A stretch of 64,000 nucleotides of DNA from Streptomyces roseochromogenus subsp. oscitans DS 12.976 (GTDB lineage: Bacteria; Actinomycetota; Actinomycetes; Streptomycetales; Streptomycetaceae). Where the stretch lies: contig NZ_CM002285.1 of NCBI RefSeq assembly GCF_000497445.1, positions 4,334,930 through 4,398,929 on the forward strand, given 5' to 3'. This document shows positions 26,218 to 34,962 of the stretch, one piece after another; the first letter of the stretch is position 1, and each line of letters opens with the position of its first letter. The notes under the pieces are model-generated. The model had not been told where the DNA came from and searched no databases. It worked only from the letters and a program-made list of their open reading frames with translations. The position numbers and the translations under genes were made by a program.

Positions 26218-27915
26218 ATGGCCAAGTCAACTGCCGGGGAGAATTCCCGGACGGAAACCTGCACCGCAGTGCTCGAAAACGGATCGGCACGGCTGGCATG
26301 GCTGCCGGTGGAAGATGCGGACCGCTACGAGATCTCCCGTATCGGCTGGGAGGACGAATATGAACCGGTCGTGGTGGACGGGGGCGAGACATCGACAGTT
26401 GTCCCCGTTCCAGCAGACGGAGATGGACCGGTTGAGACGGCCGACTTCCAGCTGATCGCCTTGTCGGGGTCGACACCGATCGCCGCCCTCGTGCTCGGCA
26501 CCGGCCGGAATCCGAAGGAGCCGGCGAACATGACCGAATACGTACGCAGCCTGCTCACTTGGGAAAAGGTAGCCAGACAGATCAAGACCCCGTCCAGGAA
26601 CCCTGTCGGCAGCCCGAGGGTCACCAAGGAACAGGACGGGGGCAAGTGGTACAGGGTGACCAGCCAGGATCACCAGTTCAGCAAAACACCCAAGAACCTC
26701 GTGCTCAGGAACCCGAACGCTGACGTGTTGTGGCCGGGTGCCCTCATCCAAGGCGGACCCGCTTCCGAGGGCGCCCTATCCGAGCTGGTCATCGAAGAGC
26801 GGACGCCGATCAACATCAGTTGCAGTGCCGCTGTACCAGAACCCAGAGCGCGGCTCGAAAATCCTTCCGCGTCCGCGGCTCAAGAAGCCATCGCCAAAAT
26901 GATCCGAGACCAAAAAGGCGTCTCCGGCTCCATGTACTACAAAATGGTCGAGGCGTCTTCGGTCGAGTCAGCGCTCCTGGAGGTGGATGTCTCTGCCAGC
27001 TACATGGGCTTCAGCGGCAGAGGGAACACCAAGCTGGAGAAGAGTAGAGACGAGAAGACGATCTTGGCTTGCTTCCTCCAGGGGGCCTTCTCCATCAGCT
27101 GTGACGGCAAGAGCAGCCCGAGGAAATGGTTCACCGACAAGCTGACTTGGGGGGACGTCAAGGAACTCGAAGACATCGGACGCATCGGACGCAAAAACCC
27201 GCCGCTATACATCTCAGAAGTCTCCTACGGTCGTTCACTCTTGTTCGCGTTCATCACTAAAGCGGAGATCACGAAGGCCAAAGCCGCCCTCGAGTTCGCC
27301 TATAAGGGGCTAAAAGGCGAAGGGAAGGGAAAGTTGGAGGCTGAGTACAAGAAGATCCTCAACGAGTCACGACTGGAGATCATCACTCGGGGTGGCGACC
27401 AGAAGTCCATCATGGAAATGATCAAGAAAGGGGCGCTTGGCGAATACTTCGAGAAGCCGCCGAAGCTGGCCGACTTCGTCCCCATGTCCTACACCCTGAA
27501 GTCGCTGCTGACTGGGGACGTGGCACGACTGGGAGAAGTCGCCAACTACACCACCATCAAGCGAGTACCGCTCGACAAAACCGTCATTCGGTTCGAGCCC
27601 ATGGCCATGTCGGTCAACGACGGCACCATCGGACCGATCGCTCTGACCCACAAGAGTAAGAAGATCACCGGCACTCTGGGCCCTGGAGGAACGCAGTACC
27701 CAGAAGGGGAGGGCTGGGAATGGGATTTCCAGATGAGCAACAAGCGAATCGAGATCGCCTGCGAGGGTCCGGGCGATGTACGGTTCAGTGTCACGGTCCA
27801 GCCCACTGATAAACACCTCGAGGGTGGCGGAGTCGAAGCCTACAAGTTCGCCGTCGTGGACGTAATGAAGAGACGGACATATAATGTGACTTTCCGCGTA
27901 AGGCTCACGTTCTGA
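26218..27915 (+). CDS. Cholesterol-dependent-cytolysin-like pore-forming protein
   Basis: This 565-residue protein matches the thiol-activated cytolysin fold in order: domain 1 strand around WPGA (172-175) with ELVIEERTPINISC, the helix and strand region 236-293 with SMYYKMVEASSVESALLEV (TMH1-like), the strand YISEVSYGRSLLFAFITKAE (331-350), the GG turn (392-393) and MSYTLKSLLTGDVARLGEV (423-441). The undecapeptide of classical toxins is absent; only a WEW occurs at 500-502, at a different place in the fold. There is no signal peptide. About 110 extra N-terminal residues look like a fibronectin-type strand set (ARLAWLPVEDADRYEIS). ATG 26218 has an AGGGAG SD. Codon use is lower in GC than its neighbours, indicating transfer. 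Target membrane and release route are unknown. Confidence 0.8.
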   Translation: MAKSTAGENSRTETCTAVLENGSARLAWLPVEDADRYEISRIGWEDEYEPVVVDGGETSTVVPVPADGDGPVETADFQLIALSGSTPIAALVLGTGRNPKEPANMTEYVRSLLTWEKVARQIKTPSRNPVGSPRVTKEQDGGKWYRVTSQDHQFSKTPKNLVLRNPNADVLWPGALIQGGPASEGALSELVIEERTPINISCSAAVPEPRARLENPSASAAQEAIAKMIRDQKGVSGSMYYKMVEASSVESALLEVDVSASYMGFSGRGNTKLEKSRDEKTILACFLQGAFSISCDGKSSPRKWFTDKLTWGDVKELEDIGRIGRKNPPLYISEVSYGRSLLFAFITKAEITKAKAALEFAYKGLKGEGKGKLEAEYKKILNESRLEIITRGGDQKSIMEMIKKGALGEYFEKPPKLADFVPMSYTLKSLLTGDVARLGEVANYTTIKRVPLDKTVIRFEPMAMSVNDGTIGPIALTHKSKKITGTLGPGGTQYPEGEGWEWDFQMSNKRIEIACEGPGDVRFSVTVQPTDKHLEGGGVEAYKFAVVDVMKRRTYNVTFRVRLTF

Positions 27916-27995
27916 CTCGCGCTCCAACTGTCGCGAGGGCGCGGCTGCCGGTGCCCACAGTGGCAGCACCCCAGTACGCTCGTAACGACTGGAAC

Positions 27996-28036
27996 CACAG
28001 CGCTCTCCCCTATCGACCCCAGCGGAGGGCGCTGTG
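27996..28036. terminator. Terminator after the cytolysin-like gene
   Basis: CACAGCGC (27996-28003) pairs with GCGCTGTG (28029-28036), and the stem is extended by an internal CTCC/GGAG pairing. It lies 80 bp past the stop of the cytolysin-like gene. Confidence 0.6.
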
Positions 28037-28452
28037 TGCGTACGGCCGGCTCGTCCGAGGCCCCGAGGACCTCAGGCAGCTGAGTGTCACTCAGCACACG
28101 TAGGGGCACTCAGCCGTCACCCGCTTGCCGCTTCAGCGACCCTGGCCTTGTGATCCGTAGAATTGAGCAGCGTGTTGTGAGGGTGCTCGATCTACTGCCG
28201 AACTGATCGCTGGCGTTCGTGATCATCGGTGTCTGGGTGCCGTCGTTGCCGTCAACGTCGCCGTCATCGCGCCGCCGATCGTCTGCCAGTGCTGCCCTGG
28301 CACTGACTCAATCCGGTGCAGGGAGCCGGAACAGGGGTGCGGACGATCGTCTTGCGATCCGCAGGGCACGATCCTCCGGCCGTTGCAGGGCGGCGATGGG
28401 CAGGGGTGCCCCTCGCCGCCTTGCTGCTCGCACTGGAGGTGGAGGCGCTGGC
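28037..28452. other. Spacer between convergent cargo genes
   Basis: The 416 bp between the terminator and the PLAT protein stop contain no frame with recognisable product on either strand. They may be remains of an insertion. Confidence 0.4.
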
Positions 28453-29514
28453 TCAGCCAGGGTGCTTCCAGGCTCCCACCACCGCGCGCCCGTACCTTTC
28501 CGCGTCCGGGTTGGGTTCGCCCTTCACAGCCGACTCGCCTGGCGCGAGGAAGAGGCTCACTTGAGCCCCGACGGTAAGGCCACCTGCTCCCTCACCCGGG
28601 GCCAGATTCTTCGTGTGCATCCAGACCTTGGTGTCGTTGAGCAGCGGGCAGTGCCAGACGGGCCCTCTGGACCCGTGGCCCCAGGGCTTCACGGTGACCC
28701 ACTGGAGTAGCCACATGTCGTCTTTGTTCTCGACTTTGAACTCGATGTGCTTGGGGTCGCCGAAGTCGCCTGGTGCGTAGACGGAGTACGTGTCGTCGTC
28801 GCCCTTCTCGAAGTCGTTGTAGTTAGGCTTGTCCAGCTTCGTCCATCCCGACTTTCGGTCGCCTCTGGCGAACTGACAGAACACGTCGGCGTCGGTGCCG
28901 GCCCAGTCGTCTTTCGCGGTGATGATGCGGACCTCGTACAGGACCTCCCTCGCCGCCGCCTTTGCTGCTGCCGCTTTCTCTGCGGCGGCCACCTGTTCGG
29001 CTTGCTGATCCTTGCCGGCGATCTTGCCACCGGTGGCCACGTAGCCGACGTTCGCGAAAGCGCCGAACATACCGGAAGCGCCCTCGGCGTTACCCGTTTC
29101 CTTGTCGACCTTGCCGCCGAAGACCTGGTAGCCAGAGTTCCGGAACTGGTTGATCAGCCCCTGAGACGGAACGTCGCCGATGCGCGTGGAGGACACGTCG
29201 TCGTTCAGGCATGCACCGCGCTCGTTCTTGAGCTCCCTCAGGTCGTAGGGGCCACCCGGTGGCACCTTGAGGCATTCGCCTTTGAGGTCGGGATGCTGGA
29301 ACAACTCCAGGGTGCGCTTGGTCTTGTTCACCACGCAGGTGGCCGTGTCACTGAAGCCGCGATCGCCGATCTCGCCGAAGTTCTTCGCTATCGACTCGTC
29401 CGCGATCACGACCCGCCCTTCGACGGAGCCATTGCAGTTGGGGTGCTCGTACAGGGCGTAGGAGCCGGACGGGCAGACGTCGGAGCCTTTTGCGCGGATC
29501 ACTTTGACGGTCAT
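28453..29514 (-). CDS. Beta/gamma-crystallin-like + PLAT domain protein
   Basis: The 353-residue protein has an N-terminal crystallin-like region with two Greek-key-type units (YALYEHPNCNG and LELFQHPDLKGECLKVPPGG ... DDVSSTRI) that are often calcium-binding. An Ala/Lys-rich coiled stretch (about 170-190) follows, then a PLAT/LH2 domain (VRIITAKDDWAGTDADVFCQ to WLLQWVTVKPWG). PLAT domains bind lipid or protein at membranes. ATG 29514 has AAGGAG nine bases upstream. There is no signal peptide. It faces the cytolysin-like gene, so the two may form one system: toxin with accessory, or toxin with protector. That link is inference from position only. Confidence 0.75.
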   Translation of the reverse strand: MTVKVIRAKGSDVCPSGSYALYEHPNCNGSVEGRVVIADESIAKNFGEIGDRGFSDTATCVVNKTKRTLELFQHPDLKGECLKVPPGGPYDLRELKNERGACLNDDVSSTRIGDVPSQGLINQFRNSGYQVFGGKVDKETGNAEGASGMFGAFANVGYVATGGKIAGKDQQAEQVAAAEKAAAAKAAAREVLYEVRIITAKDDWAGTDADVFCQFARGDRKSGWTKLDKPNYNDFEKGDDDTYSVYAPGDFGDPKHIEFKVENKDDMWLLQWVTVKPWGHGSRGPVWHCPLLNDTKVWMHTKNLAPGEGAGGLTVGAQVSLFLAPGESAVKGEPNPDAERYGRAVVGAWKHPG

Positions 29515-29581
29515 GGCGGCACACTCCTTGCTCACGCGTTCGACGGACATTTACGCCATAACCACCCTCCGTCAGGGCTCG

Positions 29582-29752
29582 TCACCTCAACAGTCGAATT
29601 AGGCTATTCGGGTGATGGGCGTCCGGTGCCGGCTGGGTGAGGGTGAACAGTCCGGGTTCGCATTCGGTGAGGATGCCGCGGTCGATCAGCCGTTTCAGCT
29701 TGGCGTGCATGCCTTCGGTGTGCCGCGGCTCGGTGCCGCTGCCGACTCATGA
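29582..29752 (-). pseudogene. Fragment of a winged-helix C-terminus
   Basis: The frame TEGMHAKLKRLIDRGILTE followed by PGLFTLTQP looks like the last helix and wing of a small DNA-binding domain of a kind found near transposases. It has no start region or SD. It is treated as a remnant. Confidence 0.35.
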
Positions 29753-29887
29753 CATGGTGACCGGCACGACGAGGATGTGACACAGCTGAGGAGGAGGCCG
29801 ACTGCGGCTCGGCGTCCAATTTCTTCGAGCCGTGGACCGCGCACCTCCACCAATCCGAGCGGCGCACGGAGAGGAGCACTGTCAGCC

Positions 29888-30481
29888 ATGACGGACTGGA
29901 CCGTTGCCGAACTCGGACCCCACGACCGGCGAGTCGTGACGGAGGCCATCACCTTGTTCGAGGCGGTCGTGGGGCGCGGCGCGCTCATCGTCGACCAGGC
30001 ACTCCAAGGTCTCCACGACGGGACGCTGCTCTTCCTGGCAGCTCGCTCAGGGACGCAATCGGCTGTGGTGGGCGCGGCTACTGCCTGCGTGCTGGATGAC
30101 GACAGTTACGGGGAACTCGTCGCTCCCATGCCGGCCAGCGCCCTTGCCGCCACCCCACCTTCGGTCGACGGCCGACGGATCGGACGTCTGGGCACCCTGG
30201 CCGTGGCCGCCTCGATGCGCCGACGTGGCGTCGGCAGCGCCCTCACCGCACAGTGCACGCAATGGTTGCGACAACGATGCACCGAGGCGTACACGATCTC
30301 CTGGCTGCACAGTGAACCGGACCGCAGCGAAGGCGTACTGAAGGCTTTCGGCTGGCAGCCAGTCGCCGTTCTGCACGACTACTGGGTACGGGCAACGACG
30401 ACCGGCGAGGCAGACTGCTCCCAGTGTGGTCGGCCCTGTCACTGCCCCGGCCTGCTGCTGCGTCTGACCGGTGACCGGTGA
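29888..30481 (+). CDS. GNAT-family N-acetyltransferase
   Basis: The 197-residue protein contains the GNAT acetyl-CoA loop in GTLAVAASMRRRGVGSALTA and the strand-helix FGWQPVAVLHDYWV. A C-terminal tail holds a Cys cluster (CSQCGRPCHCPG) that may bind zinc and is not part of the usual fold. The product would acetylate an amine or protein. Its end is only 8 bp from the convergent SET-domain gene. Confidence 0.8.
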   Translation: MTDWTVAELGPHDRRVVTEAITLFEAVVGRGALIVDQALQGLHDGTLLFLAARSGTQSAVVGAATACVLDDDSYGELVAPMPASALAATPPSVDGRRIGRLGTLAVAASMRRRGVGSALTAQCTQWLRQRCTEAYTISWLHSEPDRSEGVLKAFGWQPVAVLHDYWVRATTTGEADCSQCGRPCHCPGLLLRLTGDR

Positions 30482-30488
30482 CCGGTCG

Positions 30489-30947
30489 TCAGGGCGCCGC
30501 GGCAGCGTCTCTGACGGTGACCAGCTCCCGGATGTGTGCGCTGAGGCGATAGCGGCTGAGTACGGCTGTTGGCACCCTCTGAGCTCCGTGGACACGGCCC
30601 AGGCATCCGTCACTCGCGCACGCGCAGACGAAAGGGCAGGCCATGGCCCATTCTGTGGAGGGATAGAAGAAGGTCAGCGCGTCCCCGGGGACCAGATTCC
30701 GGGCCGCGATGACGGTCAGAGCCCTGACGTCGACGTAGGTGCCCGGATCACAGGAATGGTTGAGGTAGGCCACGACCTGCAGGCCGTCCATGTGCCGGTC
30801 ATCGGCGATCTGGATGGAGGTGCGAGTGGGGTGGGAACGGTACTCAGCCCCACAGATCGAGGCCACCACATCGCCTTCCCTGAGGGCAACCTCGGTGACC
30901 AGGCCGAGGCCGGTTCCGGGTTGGTCAACGATCCGCACAGCCACCAT
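30489..30947 (-). CDS. SET-domain protein (putative lysine methyltransferase)
   Basis: The product of about 152 residues shows the SET core: GTGLGLVTEVALREGDVVASI at the N-terminus, the knot motif YLNHSCDPGTYVD and the DALTFFYPSTEW strand. A post-SET-like Cys cluster CPFVCACASDGCLG follows, which could bind zinc. This predicts S-adenosylmethionine-dependent methylation of a lysine. ATG 30947 fits the fold start, with AAAGGAG somewhat far upstream. The adjoining decarboxylase and acetyltransferase suggest a small-molecule or protein-modification role, but no substrate can be named. Confidence 0.75.
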   Translation of the reverse strand: MVAVRIVDQPGTGLGLVTEVALREGDVVASICGAEYRSHPTRTSIQIADDRHMDGLQVVAYLNHSCDPGTYVDVRALTVIAARNLVPGDALTFFYPSTEWAMACPFVCACASDGCLGRVHGAQRVPTAVLSRYRLSAHIRELVTVRDAAAAP

Positions 30948-31200
30948 GCCGGTCCAAGACTCCTTTGCGGTGGTGCTGCGGAGTGGCGTCGCCGCAACTG
31001 AGGGAAGAGTCCTACGGTTCCGCTTCCACCGCGACAGGGGCCAGCCGACCAGGTGACACCTGAACAAGCCCCTCCACACCCCTGGTGCATCCGCAGCGCA
31101 GTGGTGGCGAGGCAGATACGCCTCCGGACGTGGCGCCGGGCGCGCGGACTGCATGAACACCCAGTCCGGCCAGGGGGGCGGTCCGCCGGAGAGCGTGGGC

Positions 31201-31290
31201 GGGCGCCGGCCGTACCCTAGCGATCTGCCGGATGAGACACGGCAGCTGATCGGGCCGGTCCCGCGCTGGGGTTTCCGGGAAGATCGCCGG
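31201..31290 (+). pseudogene. N-terminal scrap of an IS5-family transposase
   Basis: The frame reads RRPYPSDLPDETRQLIGPV, the typical start of IS402/IS5-group transposases (DUF4096). It loses similarity after about 30 residues. The surrounding 390 bp between the SET gene and the decarboxylase have no other coding content and must contain the decarboxylase promoter. Confidence 0.6.
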
Positions 31291-31437
31291 TTGCGGGTGA
31301 GGCGGCTGGGCCGGTGCGGTGAACCCCTTGCGCCTGTCGGTCGTTCGTACGATTCCCCGCCCTCTGCACGCGGTACCGATGCCTGGTGTCCAACACACTG
31401 CGTCGGCCCATGCCCGGCGCCGGCAGGGAGTCCCCTC

Positions 31438-33345
31438 ATGACAGAAGTGACGTCCTCTCCGCAGCAGCTGCCCCAGTTCCCCTTCGGCCCGAACGGTGAG
31501 ACCTGGGAGGAGTTGGTCAAGTCCCAGGGACTGGCCGATGGGCACAGAGGACCGGTCAGTCATCCCACGAAGGATCCCCGTACCACGTACCCGGCCGAGC
31601 CCGGTCTGGAGGCGGGTGAGTTCGAGCTGTCGCCCTGCGGGCTGACCGATGCCCAGCGCCGCAAGGCGATCTGTTCGATGGAGCTGTATCTCGCGGACAA
31701 GCGGAACCACATGCTCGGCTACCAGGTCACCCAGGACATGAACGGCTACCCCGCGGACCTCAGCAGGTTCATGGAGGACCACGTCAACAACGTCGGCGAT
31801 CCGTTCCGCTCGGGCGGCTACAAGCCGAACACCAAGGTCGCCGAGCGGGCGGTGCTCGACTACTACGCCGCGCTGTGGAACGCCCAGTGGCCGCATGACC
31901 CGCAGGACCCGGAGTCGTACTGGGGCTACATGCTCTCCATGGGGTCGACCGAGGGCAACATGTACGCGCTGTGGAACGCGCGTGACTACCTCAGCGGCAA
32001 GGCGCTGCTCAATCCTGATGAGGCCACTTTGGCCGGTGCCGCCGCCGGTGCGGTCGGTGGTGCCGCCGGCCTGGAGTGGGTGCAGGCCATCGCACCGGAC
32101 AAGCCCACCATGTTCCGCCCGGTCGCCTTCTACTCCGAGGACACCCACTACTCGTTCGCCAAGGCCGTGCGCGTGCTGAACGTCGACACGTTCTATGCCG
32201 TCGCCCAGGATCTCTACAAGGACCAGTGCCCGCTCACGGACAAGGACGGCAAGAGGCTGCCGTGGCCGAAGGACGTCCCCTCCCTGGCCGGCCCCTCGCA
32301 GAGGTCCTGGGACGGGACCGGCCAGATCGACATCGAGGCGCTGGCCACGCTGGTCGACTTCTTCGCCGAGCGGGGCCATCCGATCCTGGTCAGCCTCAAC
32401 CTCGGCAGTACGTTCAAGGGCGCCCACGACGACGTCCGGGCGGTGTGCGAGAAGCTGCTGCCGATCTTCGAGGAGCGCCACCTGCTCCGGCGTGAACTCG
32501 TCTTCGGTAAGAACGCGGTCACGGGCGAGCCGATCAAGGACATCCGCCGGGGCTTCTGGATCCACGTCGACGGCGCTCTCGGCGCGGCCTACGTGCCGTT
32601 CATGCGGATGGCTTACCAGCAGCCGGGCGTCTTCGACTGGACGCCGGAGGTGGAGCTGCCCGAATTCGACTTCGGGCTGACGGCGATCAGTCCCAAGGGC
32701 GTGCAGATGGACATGGTCGCGTCGATCGCGATGAGCGGTCACAAGTGGCCGGGCGCCCCGTGGCCCTGCGGCATCTACATGACCAAGGTCAAGTATCAGC
32801 TGGAGCCGCCCGCGAAGCCGCAGTACATCGGCGCCCCGGACACCACATTCGCCGGATCGCGCAACGGCTTCTCGCCACTGGTGCTCTGGGACCACCTGGC
32901 CAGACACTCGTACGAGGACCAGATCAACAAGATCAAGGAGGCGCAGCGTCTCGCCGAACTGCTGCTGCGGCAGTTGCAGGACCTCAAGAAGACTCACGGT
33001 CTCGACCTGTGGCCCGCCCGCAGCCCCGGTGCCCTCACCGTCCGGTTCCGTAAGCCCAGTGAGGCTCTGGTCGCCAAGTGGTCACTGTCCTGCGAGGACG
33101 TGCTCATGAACCCGGAGGAACCCAAGAAGAAGGAGAGCTGGCGCAGTTACGCCCACGTCTTCGTGATGAGCTCGGTGACGGAGAAGAAGATCAAGGCCCT
33201 CATCAAGGACCTGGCTGAGGAAGGCATCTCCCCGTTGCCGGAAGTGGACACCTCAGCCGCCCTGGCAGCCATGCCCGCCACACAACTCGCGGACAACGTA
33301 CGCCCCCTCGCACGCGTACCGATCACCAACGTGGCCTTCCAGTAG
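31438..33345 (+). CDS. Group II PLP-dependent decarboxylase
   Basis: This 635-residue protein is an aspartate-aminotransferase-fold decarboxylase of the histidine/glutamate decarboxylase group. The HVDGALGAAYVPF segment carries the PLP-contacting Asp, and the Schiff-base lysine is K436 in MSGHKWPG. MGSTEGNMYALW is the phosphate-binding region. It is longer than the usual 380-500 residues. ATG 31438 has an AGGGAG SD. It would turn an amino acid into an amine. It is cargo of the element, with a SET-domain protein and an acetyltransferase next to it. Confidence 0.85.
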   Translation: MTEVTSSPQQLPQFPFGPNGETWEELVKSQGLADGHRGPVSHPTKDPRTTYPAEPGLEAGEFELSPCGLTDAQRRKAICSMELYLADKRNHMLGYQVTQDMNGYPADLSRFMEDHVNNVGDPFRSGGYKPNTKVAERAVLDYYAALWNAQWPHDPQDPESYWGYMLSMGSTEGNMYALWNARDYLSGKALLNPDEATLAGAAAGAVGGAAGLEWVQAIAPDKPTMFRPVAFYSEDTHYSFAKAVRVLNVDTFYAVAQDLYKDQCPLTDKDGKRLPWPKDVPSLAGPSQRSWDGTGQIDIEALATLVDFFAERGHPILVSLNLGSTFKGAHDDVRAVCEKLLPIFEERHLLRRELVFGKNAVTGEPIKDIRRGFWIHVDGALGAAYVPFMRMAYQQPGVFDWTPEVELPEFDFGLTAISPKGVQMDMVASIAMSGHKWPGAPWPCGIYMTKVKYQLEPPAKPQYIGAPDTTFAGSRNGFSPLVLWDHLARHSYEDQINKIKEAQRLAELLLRQLQDLKKTHGLDLWPARSPGALTVRFRKPSEALVAKWSLSCEDVLMNPEEPKKKESWRSYAHVFVMSSVTEKKIKALIKDLAEEGISPLPEVDTSAALAAMPATQLADNVRPLARVPITNVAFQ

Positions 33346-33404
33346 CCCCGGCTCAGCCGCCGTTGTCGAAGATCTTTGAACGCAGAACGGTCCGTCGGTA
33401 GGAC

Positions 33405-33968
33405 CTACTCGTACGCCCAGGCCCTACCTGTCTGCCGGTACTCCTCCACTGGAATGGGGTCGACTCCGTTCCGCATGCGAGCGGTGTACAGCAAGCCGTC
33501 GAGGTGGTCGATTTCGTGGTGGATGAGGCGGGCGAGACCGCGTTCGTATTCGGTCGTCGTGGTCTCGCCAGTCAGGACGGTGGCCTGCACCGTGATCTTC
33601 AGCGGGCGAGGGACGAGGCCGCGTACGTCGAAGAAGCTGAGGCAGCCCTCGTACTGCTCGTCCATCTCCCCGGAACGGTTGGTGATCCGGGGGTTGAGCA
33701 GGATGACGGCCGGGGCGTCGTCGGGAGGCAGGACGACGGCGGCGGCGCGGGCGATGCCGATCTGCGGGGCGGCGATGCCCATGCCTTTGGCGAAGGGGTG
33801 TACCTGGCCGATGCGTTCGATGGCGGCGAAGAGTTCGTCCACGATGCGTTCGGCTTCGTCACGCTCGGCGGGCAGGTCGAATGCGCGGGCCGGTTCGGTG
33901 AGGATGCCGGCGCCGTGCTGGACGACGCCGAGGTCTCGCATGCGCTGGCTGGGCCGCACGTCAGTCAC
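33405..33968 (-). CDS. def: Peptide deformylase (element-borne)
   Basis: The 187-residue enzyme has all three deformylase motifs: GMGIAAPQ (62-69), EGCLS (107-111) and HEIDH (151-155), so the metal ligands C109, H151 and H155 are present. It should remove the formyl group from new proteins; a housekeeping copy must exist elsewhere in the genome. Its start overlaps the stop of the upstream XRE gene by 8 bp. A second, regulated deformylase could give tolerance to deformylase inhibitors such as actinonin or mature a particular protein. Confidence 0.92.
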   Translation of the reverse strand: MTDVRPSQRMRDLGVVQHGAGILTEPARAFDLPAERDEAERIVDELFAAIERIGQVHPFAKGMGIAAPQIGIARAAAVVLPPDDAPAVILLNPRITNRSGEMDEQYEGCLSFFDVRGLVPRPLKITVQATVLTGETTTTEYERGLARLIHHEIDHLDGLLYTARMRNGVDPIPVEEYRQTGRAWAYE

Positions 33969-34944
33969 CTGAACTCCCTTGATCTGCTTTGCCGTCGGGC
34001 CGTGCCCGGAATCGCCATTCCAGACGGTACCGAGCGTGTAGCGCGGGTGTGGTCGTGATCCATGTGAAGTGCCGTAGTCCGGCCTCGTCGCTGCGGACGG
34101 GCGGGGTGCGCAGCGGGGAGGCTTCGGCGGTCATCGAGGTCTCGGTGCCCCATACGACGGGGTCGAGGCTGGCGGGGAAGACGAGCTGGACTTCGAGTTG
34201 TTCGGTGGGCAGGCGGACGGCTCGCTGGAACCAGTTGCCCCACTTGTCGTCGCCGACGGTGTAGGCGTACTCGATCCATACGGATTCGCCGGGGTAGAGC
34301 GGGAAGCGGCCGTGTTCGTTGTCGAACAGCAGCCAGACTTCCTTGAAGGCGTCGCGGTCGTGTTTGGCCTGCCAGCGCATCGCCTCGCCCCGGCAGGTAG
34401 CGGTGAGGGCCAGTTCGTCCCAGGTCAGGGGATGGGCCCGGTAGTGGGCGTTGGACCGCTCGGGGTCGCCGGGGTAGCGGTCGACGCTGATGCGGATCAG
34501 GTAGCGGGTCACCGGCTCGCTGCCGGTGTTCCGCAGCAGGCGGCGCATGGTGAGCCGGTAGTTGCGGCCGTCGTATTTCAGGCAGGCTGCGTCGTGTTCG
34601 ACGACGAGGGCGGAGCCGGTGGCGTACGGCTGCTCGGGCCTGCGTGGCGGCGGGGCAGCCGACGGACGCTTGCCCCGTGTCTCGCGGGCTCTCGCCTGCT
34701 CGTAGTCGCACCACCGCCGCCAGATCGCCTTGCCGGCGTTCAGGGCGTCGTCGGCGAGGCGGGCGAAATCCTCGCTGGGTTTGTGGCGGCCGGATTCCAT
34801 GTGGCTGACGTAGGACGGGTCGAATCCCATGGCCTGCGCGAGTGCCCGCTTGGACATGCCGCGCACTTCCCGCCAGCGTGCCAGCTCGGCCGCGAAGTCC
34901 TCGGCCGCCTGCTCGACGGTGATCTCCTCGCCCTGCGCGTCCAT
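33961..34944 (-). CDS. XRE-family protein with large C-terminal domain
   Basis: Of 327 residues, about 20-80 form an XRE helix-turn-helix (WREVRGMSKRALAQAMGF, SYVSHMESGRHKP). The rest is a beta-rich domain of about 200 residues (YRLTMRRLLRNTGSEPVTRY to FTWITTTPALHARYRLEW) typical of streptomycete regulators of this length; its ligand is unknown. It is translationally coupled to the deformylase. ATG 34944 is only about 20 bp from the truncated kinase frame on the other strand, so little original promoter remains. Confidence 0.8.
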   Translation of the reverse strand: MDAQGEEITVEQAAEDFAAELARWREVRGMSKRALAQAMGFDPSYVSHMESGRHKPSEDFARLADDALNAGKAIWRRWCDYEQARARETRGKRPSAAPPPRRPEQPYATGSALVVEHDAACLKYDGRNYRLTMRRLLRNTGSEPVTRYLIRISVDRYPGDPERSNAHYRAHPLTWDELALTATCRGEAMRWQAKHDRDAFKEVWLLFDNEHGRFPLYPGESVWIEYAYTVGDDKWGNWFQRAVRLPTEQLEVQLVFPASLDPVVWGTETSMTAEASPLRTPPVRSDEAGLRHFTWITTTPALHARYRLEWRFRARPDGKADQGSSGD

Positions 34945-34962
34945 CGAAGCCCCGCCCCGCGT

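Noticed and set aside
28219..28710. Plus-strand coding frame opposite the PLAT protein end
   Set aside because: Ser/Arg-rich composition, no SD or homology; it overlaps the supported minus-strand gene.
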